Source of the DNA: Maribacter forsetii DSM 18668
GTDB taxonomy: Bacteria > Bacteroidota > Bacteroidia > Flavobacteriales > Flavobacteriaceae
Length of the DNA stretch: 64,000 bases
Assembly (NCBI RefSeq): GCF_000744105.1
Contig: NZ_JQLH01000001.1
Coordinates: 4,415,001 to 4,479,000 of the forward strand
Direction: 5' to 3'
The notes beneath the pieces were generated by a model. That model saw only the letters and a list, made by a program, of their open reading frames with translations. It was not told the origin of the DNA and ran no database searches. The position numbers were made by a program, and so were the translations under genes. Below, piece by piece: positions 44,827 to 53,430 of the stretch; position 1 is the stretch's first letter, and the number at the start of each line of letters is the position of its first letter.

Positions 44827-46419
44827 ATGTTTAAACATATCAAAAATGATATTCCCGCGAGTATCGTTGTATTTTTCGTAGCACTACCTTTATGTCTAGG
44901 TATTGCTTTAGCCAGTGGAGCACCATTATTTTCAGGAGTAATTGCTGGTATTATCGGCGGTGTATTAGTCGGTGGTCTTAGCGGTTCTAAAATAGGTGTT
45001 AGTGGTCCTGCGGCAGGTCTAGCAGCAATAGTACTCACCGCAATAGGAACTTTAGGCGGTTATGAAAATTTCTTAGTAGCAGTTGTTCTAGGAGGTATAA
45101 TCCAAATTATATTCGGGATTTTAAAAGCAGGGGTCATAGGCTACTACTTTCCTTCTTCAGTAATTAAAGGAATGCTTACCGGTATCGGTATCATCATAAT
45201 CTTAAAACAGATTCCTCATTTTTTTGGTTATGATCCTGATCCAGAAGGAGATTGGGCATTTTTTCAAGTGGACGGAGAAAATACATTCTCAGAAATTTTA
45301 AATACTATTAATAATATTAGTCCTGGAGCTACATTAATTGCTATTATAGGCCTATCTATTCTTCTACTTTGGGACAAGGTACTTTCTAAGAAAGCTAAAG
45401 TGTTTCAAATTATTCAAGGACCTTTAGTTGCTGTTGCCGTTGGTATTATATTTTACGTTCTAACCCAAGATAGCGAAGTATTGGGAATATCTAAAGATCA
45501 CCTAGTTAAGGTACCCGTACCAGATGACGTTTCATCTTTTATTGGTCAGTTTAGCTTTCCAAATTTCAGCGCTATTACCAATCCGAAAGTTTGGATCACT
45601 GCCTTTACCATTGCTTTGGTTGCCAGTTTAGAAACTTTGCTTTGTGTTGAGGCAACCGACAAGTTAGACCCTCATAAGAATGTAACACCGACAAACAGAG
45701 AATTACTTGCCCAAGGTGCAGGTAACATAGTTTCTGGTTTAATAGGTGGTCTTCCTATTACTCAAGTAATCGTACGTAGTTCCGCTAACATACAATCTGG
45801 TGGTAGAACCAAATTATCTGCCATTATTCATGGTTTCCTTTTACTGATTTCTGTAATCTTGATTCCAACATTGTTAAACATGATTCCGCTATCGGTTTTA
45901 GCCGCTATTTTATTTATCGTAGGATTTAAATTAGCTAAACCAGCCTTATTCATAAAAATGTATAAATTAGGGTGGAAACAATCTATTCCATTTTTTGTAA
46001 CAGTTATTGGTATTGTTTTTACAGATTTACTAGTCGGTATTAGTTTAGGTCTTGCCGTAGGTATCGTTGTTATTTTATTAAAGAGCTACCAAAACTCTCA
46101 CTTTCTCCATATTGAGGACAATAGTGATGGTAAGCATAAAATTAAAATGACCTTAGCAGAAGAAGTTACTTTTTTCAACAAAGGTGCTATTTTAAAAGAA
46201 TTGGACAGTCTTCCTCAGAATACATACTTAGAGCTTGATGTTTTAAAGACAAGATTCTTAGATTATGATATCATAGAAATATTAGAAGATTTCAGCCATA
46301 AGGCCAAAGAAAGAAATATTGACATTAAGCTTATTTCCAAGCGTGGTGTGGTAGAAAATCCGCCAAGTTATATTCAGTTCTTTGAGCAACGACCAAAATC
46401 AGATCTAAGCTTAAGCTAA
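44827..46419 (+). CDS. SulP/SLC26-family anion transporter, candidate bicarbonate transporter
   Basis: A 530-residue SulP protein. It has the opening S-I-V-V-F-F-V-A-L-P-L-C-L-G, G-V-S-G-P-A-A-G-L, and a STAS-like C-terminus (about residues 430-520). Neighbouring genes encode a universal stress protein and a beta-carbonic anhydrase, and another SulP gene follows. That context points to bicarbonate, as proposed for SulP genes beside carbonic anhydrase in marine flavobacteria and for cyanobacterial BicA. Sulfate remains possible. Confidence 0.85.
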   Translation: MFKHIKNDIPASIVVFFVALPLCLGIALASGAPLFSGVIAGIIGGVLVGGLSGSKIGVSGPAAGLAAIVLTAIGTLGGYENFLVAVVLGGIIQIIFGILKAGVIGYYFPSSVIKGMLTGIGIIIILKQIPHFFGYDPDPEGDWAFFQVDGENTFSEILNTINNISPGATLIAIIGLSILLLWDKVLSKKAKVFQIIQGPLVAVAVGIIFYVLTQDSEVLGISKDHLVKVPVPDDVSSFIGQFSFPNFSAITNPKVWITAFTIALVASLETLLCVEATDKLDPHKNVTPTNRELLAQGAGNIVSGLIGGLPITQVIVRSSANIQSGGRTKLSAIIHGFLLLISVILIPTLLNMIPLSVLAAILFIVGFKLAKPALFIKMYKLGWKQSIPFFVTVIGIVFTDLLVGISLGLAVGIVVILLKSYQNSHFLHIEDNSDGKHKIKMTLAEEVTFFNKGAILKELDSLPQNTYLELDVLKTRFLDYDIIEILEDFSHKAKERNIDIKLISKRGVVENPPSYIQFFEQRPKSDLSLS

Positions 46420-46457
46420 TCGAATTCAATTGTTTTCAATTAACTAAAAAGATAGAC

Positions 46458-47285
46458 ATGGATAAAAAATATAAAATTGCCGTATTCTCAGACATGAAAG
46501 AGTCTTTAGGGAACACGCTAAAGAGTACGCTTAGCCTGGCTAAGATGCTTAATGGGGATATTACCATTTTTCATGTTAAAAAAGCATCAGAAGTAGTTAC
46601 CGAAGACAGTAATCTTTCAGCAATTAGATCCCTAAATAGCGAGTTCATTACCATGGACAATGATATAAACAAGATTGTTACAGCTTATTCAAAAGATTTT
46701 GGCGTAACCATGTCTTATTCATGTGCTATTGGTAATCTAAAAAACGAGATAGCTACTTATATAGAAAAAGAGAAACCAGATTTTATAGTACTAGGCAAAA
46801 GAAAGTCTAGTTTTTTTAATATTCTTGGTGATAACTTAATACCTTTTGTTTTAAAGAAGCATAAAGGACCTATATTTTTAACCGACGAGTTGAATGTTTT
46901 AGATTATGGTAATGACCTTTCTTTAGGAGTTCTAAGTAATGCCGAAGAAATTTCAATAGCTGATTTAACTAAAGATTTATTGCTTTATTCACAAAAACCT
47001 TTAAAGTCATTTAAAATATTAAAAAATAAGATAGTATTAAACAAACCCGATACAGCTAAAGAAAGAAAAGAGGTATCCTTCGAATTTGAGAAAAATGCCA
47101 ATTCTATTAAAAAGATATCAACTTGTATCACTAAGAATAAGATAAATCTCTTATGTATCAATAGGTTTGAAAACAAAAAAAATAAGGAGGGCAAATCTCT
47201 TTCTATGCCTGCAAATATTAGTGAACTAATAAATAACATCAACGTTCCACTTTTATTAATGGGCCAAAATAATTATACATCATAA
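46458..47285 (+). CDS. Universal stress protein family, tandem-domain
   Basis: A 275-residue protein with a first UspA-like domain (residues 5-150; A-V-F-S-D-M-K-E-S-L start, D-F-I-V-L-G-K-R-K-S-S-F end) and a more degenerate second half. The ATP-loop glycines (G-x2-G-x9-G-S/T) are incomplete, so nucleotide binding is doubtful. It sits between the first SulP and the carbonic anhydrase genes, with short gaps (38 and 15 bases), which suggests a regulatory part in the same process. Confidence 0.75.
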   Translation: MDKKYKIAVFSDMKESLGNTLKSTLSLAKMLNGDITIFHVKKASEVVTEDSNLSAIRSLNSEFITMDNDINKIVTAYSKDFGVTMSYSCAIGNLKNEIATYIEKEKPDFIVLGKRKSSFFNILGDNLIPFVLKKHKGPIFLTDELNVLDYGNDLSLGVLSNAEEISIADLTKDLLLYSQKPLKSFKILKNKIVLNKPDTAKERKEVSFEFEKNANSIKKISTCITKNKINLLCINRFENKKNKEGKSLSMPANISELINNINVPLLLMGQNNYTS

Positions 47286-47300
47286 CAAAGAATAAAATAT

Positions 47301-47930
47301 ATGAAAGCACATACTAAAGAAACTCAAGCAACGATGACCCCTAAGAAATCTTTAGATTTTTTGAAGGAAGGAAATCAGAGATTTCAGAGTAACCTAAAGG
47401 CAAATCGTAACCTTTTAGAACAAGTAAACGATACTAGCGAAGGTCAATTCCCTTTTGCTACCATATTAAGCTGTATAGATTCTAGAGTGTCCGCTGAATT
47501 GGTTTTTGACCAGGGATTAGGAGATATTTTTAGCGTTAGAATAGCTGGTAATTTTGTAAACGAAGATATATTGGGTAGTATGGAATTTGGCTGTAAACTA
47601 GCCGGTACCAAATTAATTGTAGTTTTAGGCCATACAAGTTGTGGAGCCATCAAAGGTGCCTGTGACCATGCCAGATTGGGTAATTTAACCGCCTTGATCA
47701 ACAAAATAGAACCAGCTGTTGATGCTGTTAAAGAACCTGCAGATGAGAGTTTAAGAAATTCTAAAAATTTAGATTTCGTAGACGAGGTTTCCGCTAAAAA
47801 TGTAGAAATGACCATAGATAACATTAGAACTCAAAGTCCGGTTTTAGCCGAAATGGAAAGTAATGGTGAAGTTATGATTGTTGGTGCCATGTATGATATT
47901 GCTACAGGTGCCGTTGAATTCTACAACTAA
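47301..47930 (+). CDS. Beta-carbonic anhydrase
   Basis: A 209-residue enzyme with the zinc ligands C58, H111 and C114 (L-S-C-I-D-S-R and G-H-T-S-C-G-A) and the D60-R62 dyad. It interconverts CO2 and bicarbonate in the cytoplasm. No signal peptide. It is flanked by a universal stress protein gene 15 bases upstream and, after a terminator, a second SulP gene. The context supports supply of bicarbonate for carboxylases or pH balance. Confidence 0.93.
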   Translation: MKAHTKETQATMTPKKSLDFLKEGNQRFQSNLKANRNLLEQVNDTSEGQFPFATILSCIDSRVSAELVFDQGLGDIFSVRIAGNFVNEDILGSMEFGCKLAGTKLIVVLGHTSCGAIKGACDHARLGNLTALINKIEPAVDAVKEPADESLRNSKNLDFVDEVSAKNVEMTIDNIRTQSPVLAEMESNGEVMIVGAMYDIATGAVEFYN

Positions 47931-47954
47931 AACCAAAAGAAAAATAGTAATCTT

Positions 47955-47984
47955 AAAACCGGTGTTTTTACATCGGTTTTATAA
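47955..47984 (+). terminator. Terminator after the carbonic anhydrase gene
   Basis: AAAACCGGTG (47955-47964) pairs with CATCGGTTTT (47971-47980), ten pairs including one G-U, with a 6-base loop and a T-rich 3' arm. It lies 25 bases after the stop and separates the SulP-USP-carbonic anhydrase unit from the next SulP gene. Confidence 0.75.
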
Positions 47985-48098
47985 TACCATAAAATCAATC
48001 AATTATTCGCAGCCAACGAATATTTTTATTTAAAAACGAGATAAACCGGTAGACAAAGGATGCCATTCTATCTCACTAAAATTGATTAATTTAATTGT

Positions 48099-49973
48099 AT
48101 GAAGAATCTATTTTCAAATTTCAAAGGTGATTTATTTGGCGGAATTACCGCAGGTATTGTTGCTCTACCCTTAGCATTAGCTTTTGGCGTTAGCTCAGGA
48201 TTGGGGCCCAGTGCCGGATTGTATGGCGCAATTTTCATAAGTTTCTTCGCGGCACTTTTTGGTGGAACTAACACACAAATTTCTGGTCCTACCGCACCTA
48301 TGACCGCAGTAAGTATGGTGGTAATAGCGGGTATCGTAGCTACAAACGATGGTAGCTTAGAAAAAGCACTGCCAGCTATTCTAGTAGTTTTTTTATTAGC
48401 TGGCTTAATACAAATAGGCTTAGGGCTTTTAGGTATAGGTAAATACATTAGATACATTCCATATCCCGTAGTTTCTGGTTTTATGACCGCAATTGGTGTT
48501 ATCATTCTGGTAACACAAATTTTACCTGCCATTGGCTATTACCCAAAAGAAGATGCCGAATTTGTAAAGATTTACAAACCTATGGCTGAGCAGGTTATTT
48601 TAGAAAACATATTAAAAGAAGAAGCCGGCGAAGGTGTTTTAGTTCTTAATGATTTTAAGGAAACAATTTTCAAAGCTGAAGATATTACAGAAGCAGACAA
48701 GCTAAAAGAAGCGCAGACCTTAGCAAACTCTGAAGCATCAGGAGTAATAGGCGCTATTAAAGTATTACCAAGGGCATTAAATAATATTAATTGGCTAGAA
48801 CTTATTCTTGCTCTTTCTACCATCATTATTATTTATGGCTTTAAGAAAATTACCACAGCAATACCTAGCGCACTGGTCGCCCTTATCGTAGTATCTGGTG
48901 TGGCTTATGGTTTTGGTTTGAAGTATAGACCTATTGAAGAAATACCTAGCGATTTTCCTATGCCAAATTTGGGCATTTTTACCGAGTTTGATTTAAACTC
49001 TGTAACTCCATATATTTTTACCGCGCTTACTTTAGCTTTACTTGGAGCCATTGATTCTTTACTTACATCCGTTGTCGCAGACAATATGACCAAAACAAAG
49101 CATAAGCCAAACAAGGAATTAGTTGGTCAAGGTATAGGCAATAGTATTGCAGCAGTATTTGGCGGTATACCAGGTGCCGGTGCCACTATACGTACGGTAG
49201 TAAATATTAATGCAGGTGGTAAAACCAAACTATCTGGTATGATGGCTAGCATTCTATTACTTATTGTTCTTTTAGCTCTTGGACCGATCGCTTCAAAAAT
49301 TCCAGCTGCGGTTCTTGCGGGTATACTTGTTACCGTTGGACTTGGTGTAATGGATTATAAAGGCTTGAAGGCTATACCAAGTTTACCAAAAGATTTGAGT
49401 ATTGGTCCTTTTAAATTTAGTTCAGAAGTAGTAATCATGCTAGTGGTCTTGATACTTTCTTCCATTTGGAATTTAGTATATGCCGTGGGTGTTGGTCTTG
49501 TCATTGCTTCTTTAATGTTCATAAAAAAAATGGGGGATTTAACCGCAGAACGCTCAGATGTAAAGTCATTGGAGAAAGAAGTCAATTGGCCAGATGAAGC
49601 TGCTTTTCCCTTAAGCCTGCAAGAAGAAGTTTTTATAAAACATTTAAAAGGACCTTTATTTTTTGGATCTACTAGTGAGTTTCAACATTTGGCGGACCAA
49701 ATACCGGAAACGGCATCTACCGTTATCATTAGAATGGGTAGAATGGAATACATGGATCAATCTGGTTTGTATACCTTGGAAGATGTTTTGATCGGACTTA
49801 GAAAATCTGGTATAGATATTTTGTTTGTTGATGTACTTAATCAGCCACGCTACATGATGGAACGTGTAGGTGTAATTCCTGATTTAATTCCTGAACAATG
49901 CATTTTTAACACCTTTGATGAATGTCTACTATGGGTAAAGTCTAATGTCAAAGACAAATTCCCGACTTCATAG
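48099..49973 (+). CDS. SulP/SLC26-family anion transporter with long insert and STAS domain
   Basis: A 624-residue SulP protein. It has G-I-T-A-G-I-V-A-L-P-L-A-L-A-F-G at the start, Q-I-S-G-P-T-A-P-M, and a STAS domain at the end (R-M-E-Y-M-D-Q-S-G-L). An acidic insert of about 70 residues (around 147-220) is unusually long for the family and probably projects from the membrane. The membrane part otherwise has the normal number of helices. It follows the carbonic anhydrase gene but has its own spacing and an upstream terminator. Confidence 0.87.
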   Translation: MKNLFSNFKGDLFGGITAGIVALPLALAFGVSSGLGPSAGLYGAIFISFFAALFGGTNTQISGPTAPMTAVSMVVIAGIVATNDGSLEKALPAILVVFLLAGLIQIGLGLLGIGKYIRYIPYPVVSGFMTAIGVIILVTQILPAIGYYPKEDAEFVKIYKPMAEQVILENILKEEAGEGVLVLNDFKETIFKAEDITEADKLKEAQTLANSEASGVIGAIKVLPRALNNINWLELILALSTIIIIYGFKKITTAIPSALVALIVVSGVAYGFGLKYRPIEEIPSDFPMPNLGIFTEFDLNSVTPYIFTALTLALLGAIDSLLTSVVADNMTKTKHKPNKELVGQGIGNSIAAVFGGIPGAGATIRTVVNINAGGKTKLSGMMASILLLIVLLALGPIASKIPAAVLAGILVTVGLGVMDYKGLKAIPSLPKDLSIGPFKFSSEVVIMLVVLILSSIWNLVYAVGVGLVIASLMFIKKMGDLTAERSDVKSLEKEVNWPDEAAFPLSLQEEVFIKHLKGPLFFGSTSEFQHLADQIPETASTVIIRMGRMEYMDQSGLYTLEDVLIGLRKSGIDILFVDVLNQPRYMMERVGVIPDLIPEQCIFNTFDECLLWVKSNVKDKFPTS

Positions 49974-50044
49974 GCTATCAAAACCCTTAAAAACATATCA
50001 TACGTGTTTTAAAAGTTTTAACTTTGCGGCTTTAATCAACATTC

Positions 50045-51064
50045 ATGATTGATAAGATAAAAGAAGAAATCGCTACAGTAGTATCGTTCACTGCTGACAA
50101 CTTGGAAGCCGTTGAAACGTTCCGTATAAAATATTTAGGCAAAAAAGGTATTCTTAACGACTTCTTTGCGGAGTTTAAGAATGTACCTAATGAGCAGAAA
50201 AAAGAGTTCGGTCAAACTATTAACGAACTTAAAAATGCAGCTACAGAAAAAGTAGAATCTTTAAAACAGGCTTTAGAAAATAACCAAACCGATGAACAGG
50301 TATATGGCGATTTAACCAGACCTGGAAACCCTATTGAGCTAGGATCACGTCATCCTATTTCTATAGTAAAGAATAAAATCATTGATATTTTCTCAAGAAT
50401 TGGTTTCAATGTTTCTGAAGGTCCAGAGATTGAAGATGATTGGCATAATTTTACTGCGTTGAACTTGCCAGAGTATCATCCTGCAAGAGATATGCAAGAT
50501 ACTTTCTTCGTACAAACAGATCCAGATATCCTTTTACGTACACACACCTCATCTGTACAAGTGCGTTATATGGAAAACCACCAACCTCCTATCCGTACAA
50601 TATCTCCGGGAAGAGTATATAGAAACGAAGCTATTTCAGCAAGATCCCACTGCTTCTTTCACCAGGTAGAAGGTTTGTACATTGATAAAGATGTTTCTTT
50701 TGCCGATCTAAAACAGACACTTCAATATTTTACTGCAGAGCTGTTTGGAAAGTCTAAAATTAGATTGAGACCTTCTTACTTTCCTTTTACAGAACCAAGT
50801 GCAGAGGTTGATGTTTACTGGGGACTAGAAACAGAGACTGACTACAAGATTACTAAAGGTACTGGTTGGTTAGAGATTGGTGGGTGCGGTATGGTAGACC
50901 CAAATGTGCTTACCAATTGCGGGCTAGATCCTGAAATATATTCTGGCTTTGCCTTTGGTGTAGGTATTGACCGTATAGCTATGCTTCTTCATCAAATAAC
51001 AGATATTCGTTTATTAAGTGAAAATGATCTACGCTTTTTAGAGCAATTTAAAAGTGCCCTTTAA
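50045..51064 (+). CDS. pheS: Phenylalanyl-tRNA synthetase alpha subunit
   Basis: A 339-residue enzyme of standard length: an N-terminal coiled coil, then the class II catalytic core with G-S-R-H-P-I-S (motif region), F-H-Q-V-E-G-L-Y-I-D and F-G-V-G-I-D-R-I-A-M-L (motif 3). It charges tRNA-Phe together with PheT, whose gene is not adjacent here. A TAACTTTG box (50019-50026, matching TAnnTTTG) lies before the start, without a clear -33 partner. Confidence 0.97.
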   Translation: MIDKIKEEIATVVSFTADNLEAVETFRIKYLGKKGILNDFFAEFKNVPNEQKKEFGQTINELKNAATEKVESLKQALENNQTDEQVYGDLTRPGNPIELGSRHPISIVKNKIIDIFSRIGFNVSEGPEIEDDWHNFTALNLPEYHPARDMQDTFFVQTDPDILLRTHTSSVQVRYMENHQPPIRTISPGRVYRNEAISARSHCFFHQVEGLYIDKDVSFADLKQTLQYFTAELFGKSKIRLRPSYFPFTEPSAEVDVYWGLETETDYKITKGTGWLEIGGCGMVDPNVLTNCGLDPEIYSGFAFGVGIDRIAMLLHQITDIRLLSENDLRFLEQFKSAL

Positions 51065-51073
51065 CAACGTTTC

Positions 51074-51469
51074 GTGAAAAAAGATATTGAAATACCTATT
51101 GTTAAAGATGTATACGTTGCCATTATTAGAGAATGGAACGAAGAATTCTTGGGCAAGGATTGGAATGCTTATATCATTAATGATAAGGATATTGCAATTG
51201 AAATGACCATGGTTGTGTCTAAGGGTTATGACGGTGATCGTAAAACATCTATTATGAGGCATAATTTGGGGTTAGTTGAACCAAAATCTTTTAAGAAAAT
51301 TGAAGTGGTTCAAGAAGATGTTTTAGGATTGAACAATGAGTTCTTTGTCACCTTTTTTGCAAACGGCACTTTACACGACAAACGATTTGTATTTGAAAAA
51401 AACACGGTGACCGAATCAAATTTAACTACTATTCCTCTAATTAAGAAAGAAGGTATTTTTGCCTTATAA
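51074..51469 (+). CDS. Conserved hypothetical protein downstream of pheS
   Basis: A 131-residue soluble protein with a GTG start at 51074, nine bases after the pheS stop. It contains the pieces V-K-D-V-Y-V-A-I-I-R-E-W-N-E-E, D-R-K-T-S-I-M-R-H-N and an F-F-A-N-G-T-L-H-D-K-R stretch. No known domain is recognised; similar proteins are encoded after pheS in other flavobacteria. Expression is probably with pheS. Confidence 0.78.
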   Translation: MKKDIEIPIVKDVYVAIIREWNEEFLGKDWNAYIINDKDIAIEMTMVVSKGYDGDRKTSIMRHNLGLVEPKSFKKIEVVQEDVLGLNNEFFVTFFANGTLHDKRFVFEKNTVTESNLTTIPLIKKEGIFAL

Positions 51470-51660
51470 AAAACCTCTTTCATAATAATAATCACTCCAA
51501 GTTACTAAGTACATTCTTTTTTCTATTAAAAGAAACCACGTTTTTAAATGCCCACACAGTTAAAAATATCTTTTATTGAATTAATTTTCAAATAGTTAGC
51601 ATTTATCTTTGTGACTGTAACAAAAGTTTAACAAGCTTTAACAAAATTTAAGTTCTTTTA

Positions 51661-51692
51661 GTTTGTTTGTAGACGAACTAACTATACCTTTG
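51661..51692 (+). promoter_or_regulatory. Promoter of the GbsR-like gene with overlapping dyad
   Basis: TTTG (51662-51665), a 19-base spacer, then TACCTTTG (51685-51692): an exact Bacteroidota-type promoter with 19 bases from the -7 box to the ATG at 51712. GTTTG-N8-CGAAC (51661-51678) overlaps the -33 region. The same arrangement recurs before the efflux genes (52221-52238), so it is a candidate operator. Confidence 0.6.
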
Positions 51693-51711
51693 TCGCTTCA
51701 ATTTTAGTCAT

Positions 51712-52203
51712 ATGAGTAAAGAAGAGATAAAAAATAAGCTAATAGAAGAACTGGGAGTTCATTTCGAATCTGAATATGATTTGCCTCCATTAGCTGCCAG
51801 AATCTTTGCGAACTTGGTTATTACAGAAGAAGAAGGGTTAACCTTTGAAGATTGTCTTCTAAAGAGAGGCGCTAGTAAAAGTTCTATTTCAACATCCTTA
51901 AATCTTTTATTACAAATGGATTTTGTAAAGTATTTTACAAAATCTGGTGATCGTAAACGATATTTTAAGGTTGCTGAAAAGAATACTTTCTTCATTAAAA
52001 AGCTTAATCGTTCATTAACAAAACTTGAAAGAGAGAGTGAAATGGTTCGTAAAATTACCGCTTATAATGAAGAGTATAGACCTGATAAACATGAAGAAAA
52101 TAAAAACAAAATTACAGTTTACGTTAAATGTATCGATGATATGACATCAAGCCTGAAAACCACAATTGCTGCATTAAAACAACAACAAAAAGAGCTAAAA
52201 TAA
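51712..52203 (+). CDS. GbsR/MarR-type transcriptional regulator
   Basis: A 163-residue winged-helix protein: a helical N-terminus, an HTH with L-T-F-E-D-C-L-L-K-R-G-A-S-K-S-S-I-S-T-S-L (residues 39-59), a wing with K-S-G-D-R-K-R-Y-F-K, and a long C-terminal helix for dimerisation. It resembles GbsR-type MarR proteins. It lies 102 bases upstream of the RND efflux operon in the same direction and has its own promoter. Likely a local repressor of the pump, inferred from position and the shared dyad. Confidence 0.85.
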   Translation: MSKEEIKNKLIEELGVHFESEYDLPPLAARIFANLVITEEEGLTFEDCLLKRGASKSSISTSLNLLLQMDFVKYFTKSGDRKRYFKVAEKNTFFIKKLNRSLTKLERESEMVRKITAYNEEYRPDKHEENKNKITVYVKCIDDMTSSLKTTIAALKQQQKELK

Positions 52204-52220
52204 TTTTTTATATCCATTTG

Positions 52221-52238
52221 GTTCGTTTTTTACCGAAC
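52221..52238. promoter_or_regulatory. Dyad upstream of the efflux operon
   Basis: GTTCG (52221-52225), 8 bases, CGAAC (52234-52238) in the 102-base gap between the GbsR-like gene and the adaptor gene. Same half-sites and spacing (one base different) as the dyad over the GbsR promoter. A candidate operator. Confidence 0.45.
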
Positions 52239-52305
52239 ATTCCGAATTAACAAAACCTTAACAAGTCCAAGCAACTATTTTAATACAAATAAACATCCAT
52301 CTAAA

Positions 52306-53391
52306 ATGAAGAAATTATCAATTATAGGATTATTAAGTGCAACTCTTCTTTTGAGTTCCTGCTTTAGTTCATCAGAAAAACCGGCAGAAGGAGCAGCCGC
52401 ACCTCCACCACCAAGTTTAAAAGTCGAAGCACTGAAAAAGCAAGATTTAACTACATACAACGAATTTTCAACCACTTTAGAGGGTAAACAAAATGTTGAG
52501 ATTTGGCCTAAAGTTTCTGGTTTTGTGCAAAAAATATATGTGGAAGAAGGTCAGAAAGTCAAAAAAGGACAACTACTTTTTAAATTAGAGACCCAAACTC
52601 TAAATCAAGATGCTAATGCAGCTAAGGCTTCAGTTAACGTTGCTCAAGTAGAAGTAGATAAGTTAAAGCCTCTAGTTGAAAAGAATATCATCAGTAGCGT
52701 ACAGTTAGAAACAGCTAAAGCACAACTTGCTCAAGCAAAAGCGAGTTATCAAAGCGTTGCTTCCAATATCAACTACGCTAATATTTCAAGTCCTGTTGAT
52801 GGTTATATTGGTGAAATTCCATATCAAATGGGTGCTTTAGTAAGTTCTTCGATGACACAACCTTTAACTACGGTTTCTGACGTTAGTGTAGTTCGCGCCT
52901 ATTTTTCTATGAGTGAAAGAGAAGCTTTGAACTTTAAGTCTTCATTACCTCAAAATAAAGACCACCTAATTAACCTAAACAAAGCACCTGAAGTAAAATT
53001 AGAGATGATAAATGGTGCAGATTATGCAAAACCAGGAAAAATTGCAATGGTTAATAACATAATAAATAGTTCTACAGGTAATGTAACAGCTAGAGCAGAT
53101 TTTGAAAATCCAAATAATATACTAAGTAGCGGAAGTACCGGTAAAATAAAAATTCCAACAATTTATGAGGGTGTCTATGAAATACCACAAGTTGCAACGA
53201 TAGATTTACAAGGTAAAAAATTGATATATGTTTTAAAAAGTGACAATTCAGTCACAACTATGCCAATTGATATTATTGAGAACACCCAAAAAGGCTATAT
53301 CGTTAAAAATGGTATAGAACAAGGAACAACTATTGTAGTTGAAGGTGTTACAAAAATAAAAGACGGAATGACAATTACACCAGTAAAGTAA
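52306..53391 (+). CDS. RND efflux periplasmic adaptor (HlyD/AcrA type), pump 1
   Basis: A 361-residue lipoprotein (lipobox Cys19, L-L-L-S-S-C) with a Pro/Ala linker. The biotinyl-lipoyl domain has I-W-P-K-V-S-G-F-V-Q-K-I, then come a coiled-coil hairpin (K-P-L-V-E-K-N-I-I-S-S region), and the barrel with N-I-S-S-P-V-D-G-Y-I. It bridges the inner-membrane pump and the outer-membrane channel. First gene of the adaptor-pump-channel set, 40 bases before the pump gene. Confidence 0.92.
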   Translation: MKKLSIIGLLSATLLLSSCFSSSEKPAEGAAAPPPPSLKVEALKKQDLTTYNEFSTTLEGKQNVEIWPKVSGFVQKIYVEEGQKVKKGQLLFKLETQTLNQDANAAKASVNVAQVEVDKLKPLVEKNIISSVQLETAKAQLAQAKASYQSVASNINYANISSPVDGYIGEIPYQMGALVSSSMTQPLTTVSDVSVVRAYFSMSEREALNFKSSLPQNKDHLINLNKAPEVKLEMINGADYAKPGKIAMVNNIINSSTGNVTARADFENPNNILSSGSTGKIKIPTIYEGVYEIPQVATIDLQGKKLIYVLKSDNSVTTMPIDIIENTQKGYIVKNGIEQGTTIVVEGVTKIKDGMTITPVK

Positions 53392-53430
53392 GACTTTCCA
53401 AAAAATCATTTCATATATAAATAAATAAAA

